Below are positions 58,512 through 64,000 of a stretch of DNA of 64,000 bases, in pieces. The stretch is from Palsa-506 sp963836355 (GTDB lineage Bacteria; Actinomycetota; Actinomycetes; Streptosporangiales; Streptosporangiaceae), in the NCBI GenBank assembly GCA_963836355.1, contig CAWIJO010000007.1:248001-312000 (forward strand), written 5' to 3'. A model generated the notes under the pieces. The model saw only the letters and a program-made list of their open reading frames with translations. It was not told the DNA's origin and searched no databases. The position numbers and the translations under genes were made by a program. Positions within the stretch are counted from its first letter, which is position 1, and the number at the start of each line of letters is the position of its first letter.

Positions 58512-59525
58512 CTACGACTCCGCCAGGATCTGGCCCACGTAACGTGCCACCGCGCGCACCGCTCCCATCGCCGTCGGGTAGTCCATCCGGGTCGGGCCGA
58601 GCACGCCCAGCTTGGCCAGGGCCTGGTCACCGGAGCCGTACCCGACCGCCACCACCGAGGCGCTCCGCAGCCCCTCGACCTGATTCTCGGCGCCGATCCG
58701 CACCGTCACCGATGCCTCATCGCCAGACTCGCCGAGCAAGCGCATCAGCACCACCTGTTCCTCAAGAGCCTCAAGGACCTCGTGCAGCCCCCGGGAGAAG
58801 TCGGCCGGGGTGAGATTGGCGGCCCCGCCGACGATGATTCTCTCCTCATGCCGCTCGACCAGGCTCTCCAGGATCACGGAGAAGACGGCAGCCGCGTTCG
58901 CGCGCTCGCTGGGCGTGATCCGCTCAGGGAGATCTGCGACCACCGACGCTACCTCGGTCAGCCTGCGGCCGTCGAGGCAGGCGTTGAGCACGGCGCGCAG
59001 CTGGGTGATCTCGTCCTCGGAGATCTGGCCAGGCAGGTCGATTGCCCGCTGCTCGACCCGGCCGGTGTCGGTGATCAGGACGAGCAACAGGCGCCGGTCG
59101 GTCAGCGTCACCAGCTCGATGTGCCGGACCGCGGACCTGGTCAGCGACGGATACTGCACCACGGCCACCTGGCGGGTCAGCTGGGCAAGCAGCCGGACCG
59201 TCCGGGTGACCACGTCGTCGAGGTCGTAGGCACCGGCCAGGAAGGTCTCGATGGCCCGGCGCTCGGCCGCCGAGAACGGCTTAACGCCGCCTAGCCGGTC
59301 GACGAACAGCCGGTATCCCTTATCCGTCGGCACCCGGCCCGCGCTGGTGTGCGGCTGGACGATGAAGCCCTGCTCCTCGAGCACGGCCATATCATTGCGG
59401 ATCGTCGCCGGGGAGACGTCCAGGTTATGCCGGTCGACGATCGACTTCGACCCGACCGGCTCGTTGGTCGACACGTAGTCCTCGACGATGGCGCGCAGCA
59501 CCGCCAGCTTCCTGTCATCCAGCAT
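58512..59525 (-). CDS. hrcA: Heat-inducible transcription repressor HrcA
   Basis: 337 residues from ATG 59525 (MLDDRKLAVLRAIVEDYVST), with AGGGAGGTG at a good distance; the longer open frame includes CIRCE and is rejected. The helix-turn-helix is VSPATIRNDMAVLEEQGFIV with QPHTSAGRVPTDKGYR. The GAF-like domain follows to the end. HrcA binds CIRCE and represses heat-shock genes. A CIRCE element lies directly upstream, so the hrcA-dnaJ unit is autoregulated. Confidence 0.97.
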   Translation of the reverse strand: MLDDRKLAVLRAIVEDYVSTNEPVGSKSIVDRHNLDVSPATIRNDMAVLEEQGFIVQPHTSAGRVPTDKGYRLFVDRLGGVKPFSAAERRAIETFLAGAYDLDDVVTRTVRLLAQLTRQVAVVQYPSLTRSAVRHIELVTLTDRRLLLVLITDTGRVEQRAIDLPGQISEDEITQLRAVLNACLDGRRLTEVASVVADLPERITPSERANAAAVFSVILESLVERHEERIIVGGAANLTPADFSRGLHEVLEALEEQVVLMRLLGESGDEASVTVRIGAENQVEGLRSASVVAVGYGSGDQALAKLGVLGPTRMDYPTAMGAVRAVARYVGQILAES

Positions 59526-59537
59526 GCGCACACCTCC

Positions 59538-59564
59538 CTGGCACTCTTGTGTCCCGAGTGCCAA
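59538..59564 (-). promoter_or_regulatory. CIRCE operator
   Basis: CTGGCACTC, nine bases, GAGTGCCAA: this matches the CIRCE consensus (TTAGCACTC-N9-GAGTGCTAA) with symmetrical changes. It is 13 bp upstream of the hrcA start. Confidence 0.95.
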
Positions 59565-59639
59565 GTGTAGGGCTCGGCGGGTACTGCGGCACCTTCCGAG
59601 CCGGTCCGGCCCGGCCAGCTCGGCGGTCCGGCCCTCCGG

Positions 59640-60938
59640 TCAGCCGGTCAGGCCGCGGATCACCGCGTCGGCCAGCAGCCGGCCGCCCGTGGTCAGCACG
59701 ACCAGGCCGGCCTGCAGCGCCGCCGCGTCGGCCAGCCCGTCCGCCACCGCCGTCCCGGCCGCGGCCAGCCCGGCCTGGTCCAGCTCGGCTACCGGGCAAC
59801 CGGACGCGAGCCTGGTCAGCAGCATGATCCGCTCGGTCCGGCGCTGTCCCGGGGTCAGCACCTCGCGAGCACAGGCCGGGCTCCGCCCGGCCGCCAGCCG
59901 CGCGGCATAGTTAGCCGGGTGCCGCACGTTCCACCAGCGGGTGCCGCCGACGTGGCTGTGCGCGCCCGGGCCGATGCCCCACCAGTCCGCGCCGGTCCAG
60001 TACAGCAGGTTGTGCCGGCCCGCCGCGCCGTCGCCCGCCGCCCAGTTGGAGATCTCGTACCAGCGCAGGCCCGCCGAGCCGAGCAGCTGATCGGCCAGCA
60101 GGTACCGATCCGCCATCGCGTCGTCGTCCGGCGCCGGCAGCTCGCCGCGCCGGATCCTGGCGGCCAGCCTGGTGCCATCCTCCACGATGAGCGAGTAGGC
60201 CGAAACGTGATCCGGGCCTGCGGCCAGGGCAGCTGCCAGCGACCGCGCCCAGTCGGCATCAGACTCACCCGGAGTCCCGTAGATGAGGTCAAGGCTGACA
60301 TGCTCGAACCCGGCGGCCCGTGCCCAGGCTGCACAGCTCTCCGGCCGCCCGGGCTCATGCTTTCTATCCAAAACGGACAGTACGTGGGGCACCGAGCTCT
60401 GCATCCCGAATGACATCCGGGTGAATCCGCTGCCGCGCAGGTCTGCCAGGGTCTCCTCGGTGACCGATTCGGGATTGGCCTCGGCGCTGACCTCGGCGCC
60501 CGGCACGAGGCCGAACTCGGCATCGATCGCGCGCAGGATCGCGGCGAGCTGCGCGGGCGGCAGCAGGGTCGGCGTCCCGCCGCCGAAGAAGACGGTGCTG
60601 ACCGGCATGTCGCTTCCGCCGAGCACCATCCTGGCCAGCCGGATCTCCTCGACGGCCAGGCCGGCATAGGATTCGCGGGACGCGCCTGGGCCGAGCTCGG
60701 CAGCGGTATAGGTGTTGAAATCGCAGTAGCCGCAGCGAGTCACACAGAACGGAACATGCACGTAGATGCCGAACGGCCGCTCTCCGGCGCCGTCCAGCGC
60801 TCCGGCCGGAAGTGCCCCGTCGGCCGGCGCCGGCTCGCCATCGGGCGGCGTTCCTGGCACCTTCAGCCCGCCCCGCGGGTGCCAGCTGATCCCGCCAGCC
60901 GATTCAGTCCCGCTAGCAACTTCAGTCCCGCTGGCCAT
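59640..60938 (-). CDS. hemW: Radical SAM protein HemW (coproporphyrinogen III oxidase-like)
   Basis: 432 residues. The radical-SAM cysteines are in IYVHVPFCVTRCGYCDFNTY (C-x3-C-x2-C). TVFFGGGTPTLL, EVSAEANPESVTEETLADLR and RMSFGMQSSVPHVLSVL are typical. The C-terminal domain has IGPGAHSHVGGTRWWNVRHP. HemW is a heme chaperone rather than an oxidase. The N-terminus is extended by about 30 residues (ASGTEVASGTES), so the true start may be later. Confidence 0.93.
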   Translation of the reverse strand: MASGTEVASGTESAGGISWHPRGGLKVPGTPPDGEPAPADGALPAGALDGAGERPFGIYVHVPFCVTRCGYCDFNTYTAAELGPGASRESYAGLAVEEIRLARMVLGGSDMPVSTVFFGGGTPTLLPPAQLAAILRAIDAEFGLVPGAEVSAEANPESVTEETLADLRGSGFTRMSFGMQSSVPHVLSVLDRKHEPGRPESCAAWARAAGFEHVSLDLIYGTPGESDADWARSLAAALAAGPDHVSAYSLIVEDGTRLAARIRRGELPAPDDDAMADRYLLADQLLGSAGLRWYEISNWAAGDGAAGRHNLLYWTGADWWGIGPGAHSHVGGTRWWNVRHPANYAARLAAGRSPACAREVLTPGQRRTERIMLLTRLASGCPVAELDQAGLAAAGTAVADGLADAAALQAGLVVLTTGGRLLADAVIRGLTG

Positions 60939-60972
60939 TCCAGTCCCGCGGATCGGCTGGCCTTGCCTTGTG

Positions 60973-61617
60973 TCAGACGCTGGTGCGGCCGAGTACGTGC
61001 TGGCCGATCTCTTCCCAATTTTCCCCTCGCCCCCGCACCTGGAGCAGCAGGCGCATCAGGTCCTGGTCGCCGTAATAAGCACGTACCGACTCGGCGACCG
61101 TGACCCGCTCCGCCGGGCGGTCGAGCACCTCGGCCTCGTCGCCGGCCGCGACGGTCCCCTCGGCCAGCACGCGCAGATACGCGCCCGGCCGGCCGGCCGC
61201 CGCGAACCGCTTCACCCAGTGCGGCTCGTCCAGCCAGGACTGGAAGGTGACGCAGGGGATCCGCGGGCCGGTCACCTGCAGCACGGCGGTGCCGAGGCGC
61301 CAGGTCTCGCCGATCAGCGCGCCGGTGATATCCAGCCCGGAGGTGGTGATGTTCTCGCCGAACATCCCGTTGCGCAGCGGATAGCCGAGCCGTTCGGTCC
61401 ACCAGTCCAGATCCTCCCTGGCGTAGGCGTAGACCGCCTGCTCATGGCCACCGTGGTTTTCCTTGTCAGCGCACTCGTCACCGGCCAGCCCGAGCGCGCG
61501 CACGTTGACCCGGCCGGCCGCCGACCGCTTGTCGATGGCGGTCCGCGCGGGCTTTCCGCCCACCACCAGGTCGCCCTCCGAACCCGTATTCACCGCGATA
61601 ACCCGTGCGCTCGCCAT
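60973..61617 (-). CDS. MOSC domain protein
   Basis: 214 residues from ATG 61617 (MASARVIAVNTGSEGDLVVG); the open frame extends 27 residues further. The MOSC core contains HEQAVYAYAREDLDWWTERL, GMFGENITTSGLDITGALIG, VTGPRIPCVTFQSWL with the conserved Cys, and GRPGAYLRVLAEGTVAAGDE. MOSC proteins of the YiiM type bind or transfer sulfur for molybdenum-cofactor enzymes. Partner unknown. Confidence 0.92.
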   Translation of the reverse strand: MASARVIAVNTGSEGDLVVGGKPARTAIDKRSAAGRVNVRALGLAGDECADKENHGGHEQAVYAYAREDLDWWTERLGYPLRNGMFGENITTSGLDITGALIGETWRLGTAVLQVTGPRIPCVTFQSWLDEPHWVKRFAAAGRPGAYLRVLAEGTVAAGDEAEVLDRPAERVTVAESVRAYYGDQDLMRLLLQVRGRGENWEEIGQHVLGRTSV

Positions 61618-61830
61618 AGTCTGCACCGTATCCGACCCGCCAGCCTGGATCGACTGGCGCAGCTGGCCCCGTTTCAAATGCTGATCAGTTGCGGTCACCG
61701 GCCCAGGCCTGCCAGTGCGTTCCGGGGCCGGACGGCGCCTGGCGATGGTTCGCGCCGGTTCCCGCCGGATATGCTAAAAGCTGCCCAGCTCGCGGCGGCG
61801 CCCTACCGCGTCTTGACTTGAGGACATGAG

Positions 61831-62337
61831 ATGACAGCAGGCGGCTACGGACAGATGCGGGCTTCCGACCGGGACCGGGACACCGCGAACGGGCTGCTGC
61901 AGGCCGCGTACGCGGAGGGCAGGCTGACCAAGGACGAGTACGACGAGCGGTCCGGGCAGGCACTGACCGCGCAGACGTACCAGCAACTGCAGTCGCTGAC
62001 CGCCGACCTGCCCGGGCACACCCTCGGCGTGCAGCCACAGCATCCGGTGCAGTACATGATGCCGCGGCGGACGAACGGGCTCGCCGTTGCCTCGCTCGCC
62101 TGCGGGATCGGCCAGGTCTTCTTCTGGTTCCTCGCGGCGATCCCGGCTGTGGTGCTCGGTCACATGGCGCGCAGCCAGATCCGCCGGACCGGCGAGGACG
62201 GCGCGGGCATGGCCCTGGCCGGCCTCATCCTCGGCTGGATCGGAATCGTGCTGTCCGTGGTGTTCGTGGTGGGCGCGGTGGCGCTGGTCGCGGTGGCAAC
62301 GACGCATGGCGGGCCGGTCCATGCGCCAGGCCCTTAG
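61831..62337 (+). CDS. DUF1707 / DUF4190 membrane protein
   Basis: 168 residues. The DUF1707 domain is MRASDRDRDTANGLLQAAYA followed by EGRLTKDEYDERSGQALTAQ. DUF4190 follows with ASLACGIGQVFFWFLAAIPA, VVLGHMARSQIRRTGEDGAG and the second span MALAGLILGWIGIVLSVVFV. This two-domain form is common in actinomycetes. Function unknown. Confidence 0.9.
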   Translation: MTAGGYGQMRASDRDRDTANGLLQAAYAEGRLTKDEYDERSGQALTAQTYQQLQSLTADLPGHTLGVQPQHPVQYMMPRRTNGLAVASLACGIGQVFFWFLAAIPAVVLGHMARSQIRRTGEDGAGMALAGLILGWIGIVLSVVFVVGAVALVAVATTHGGPVHAPGP

Positions 62338-62349
62338 CGGGGGCCTGGC
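62325..62349. terminator. Hairpin between the convergent DUF1707/DUF4190 gene and lepA
   Basis: GCCAGGCCC (62325-62333) pairs with GGGCCTGGC (62341-62349) across a 7-base loop. It spans the stop codon of the plus-strand gene and lies just beyond the lepA stop. Confidence 0.55.
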
Positions 62350-62367
62350 CTCCGGTGCCGCAGGTGG

Positions 62368-64000
<1,633 letters not shown>

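Noticed and set aside
57355..58542. 395-codon open frame antisense to dnaJ
   Set aside because: Shadow of dnaJ, with no ribosome-binding site or family.

Overview
Organism: this is chromosomal DNA from a high-GC actinomycete. GC-rich third codon positions are everywhere, with long antisense shadow ORFs as a result. The gene order uppS-recO-era-(Rv2365c-like)-corC-ybeY-phoH and rsmE-dnaJ-hrcA-hemW-lepA is the actinobacterial core order. A dnaG-rpoD pair next to dgt and ppdK, a whiJ-type DUF397/DUF5753/anti-sigma-like cassette and many actinobacterial DUF families fit a filamentous actinomycete of Streptosporangiales or Trebonia/Frankia-like affinity. The affinity is inferred; no rRNA gene is present to prove it. 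Layout: positions 1-3330 (minus) hold two ABC ATPase/permease pairs. 3472-6545 holds a whiJ/abaA-like regulatory cassette followed by a FolD-like protein without the family's catalytic lysine. 6558-11127 is a DUF4129 / MoxR / DUF58 membrane operon. 11214-13885 carries a PhzF-like isomerase and a gamma-glutamyltransferase. 14068-16091 has three tandem DUF4232 secreted proteins closed by a strong hairpin. 16221-22775 has a DUF885 peptidase, a two-component system, a GT39 transferase, a degenerate PCuAC lipoprotein and a DUF1707 protein. 22820-25389 has a second sliding clamp, a minisatellite, a small conserved protein and a dienelactone hydrolase. 26043-28391 is a MarR/MFS efflux pair with a striking operator, followed by a truncated DUF1206 gene and tRNA-Asn. 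Core region: 30007-39594 (mostly minus) carries the principal-type sigma factor, DNA primase, a DUF1089 protein, a HAD hydrolase with a long Gly/Ala/Ser repeat, dGTPase and pyruvate phosphate dikinase. 39985-43389 is a decayed stretch: two ECF sigma/partner cassettes collapsed into one another, then an oxidoreductase with an internal deletion. 43945-64000 returns to housekeeping genes: glyS, uppS, recO, era, an EamA transporter, the era-to-phoH block, a HIT protein, a SigE-type sigma factor with a Pro/Thr-rich membrane partner, rsmE, dnaJ, hrcA with CIRCE, hemW, a MOSC protein, a DUF1707/DUF4190 protein and lepA, which runs off the right edge. Working together: era, ybeY, rsmE and lepA act on the ribosome; dnaG, recO, the second clamp and dgt act on DNA replication, repair and dNTP supply; hrcA/dnaJ form a heat-shock unit. 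Most notable structure: short tandem repeats are unusually abundant. Inside genes the periods are multiples of three and add Gly/Pro/Ala/Arg-rich inserts (HAD hydrolase, DnaG, Dgt, RecO, EamA). At the 3' ends of at least five genes (DUF885, DUF6295-like, dnaG, uppS, era) a tandem repeat includes the gene's own stop codon and extends downstream with periods of 11, 13, 22 or 23 bp, so stop codons recur in different frames. I regard this as the most interesting unexplained pattern. No convincing novel multi-gene system was found.
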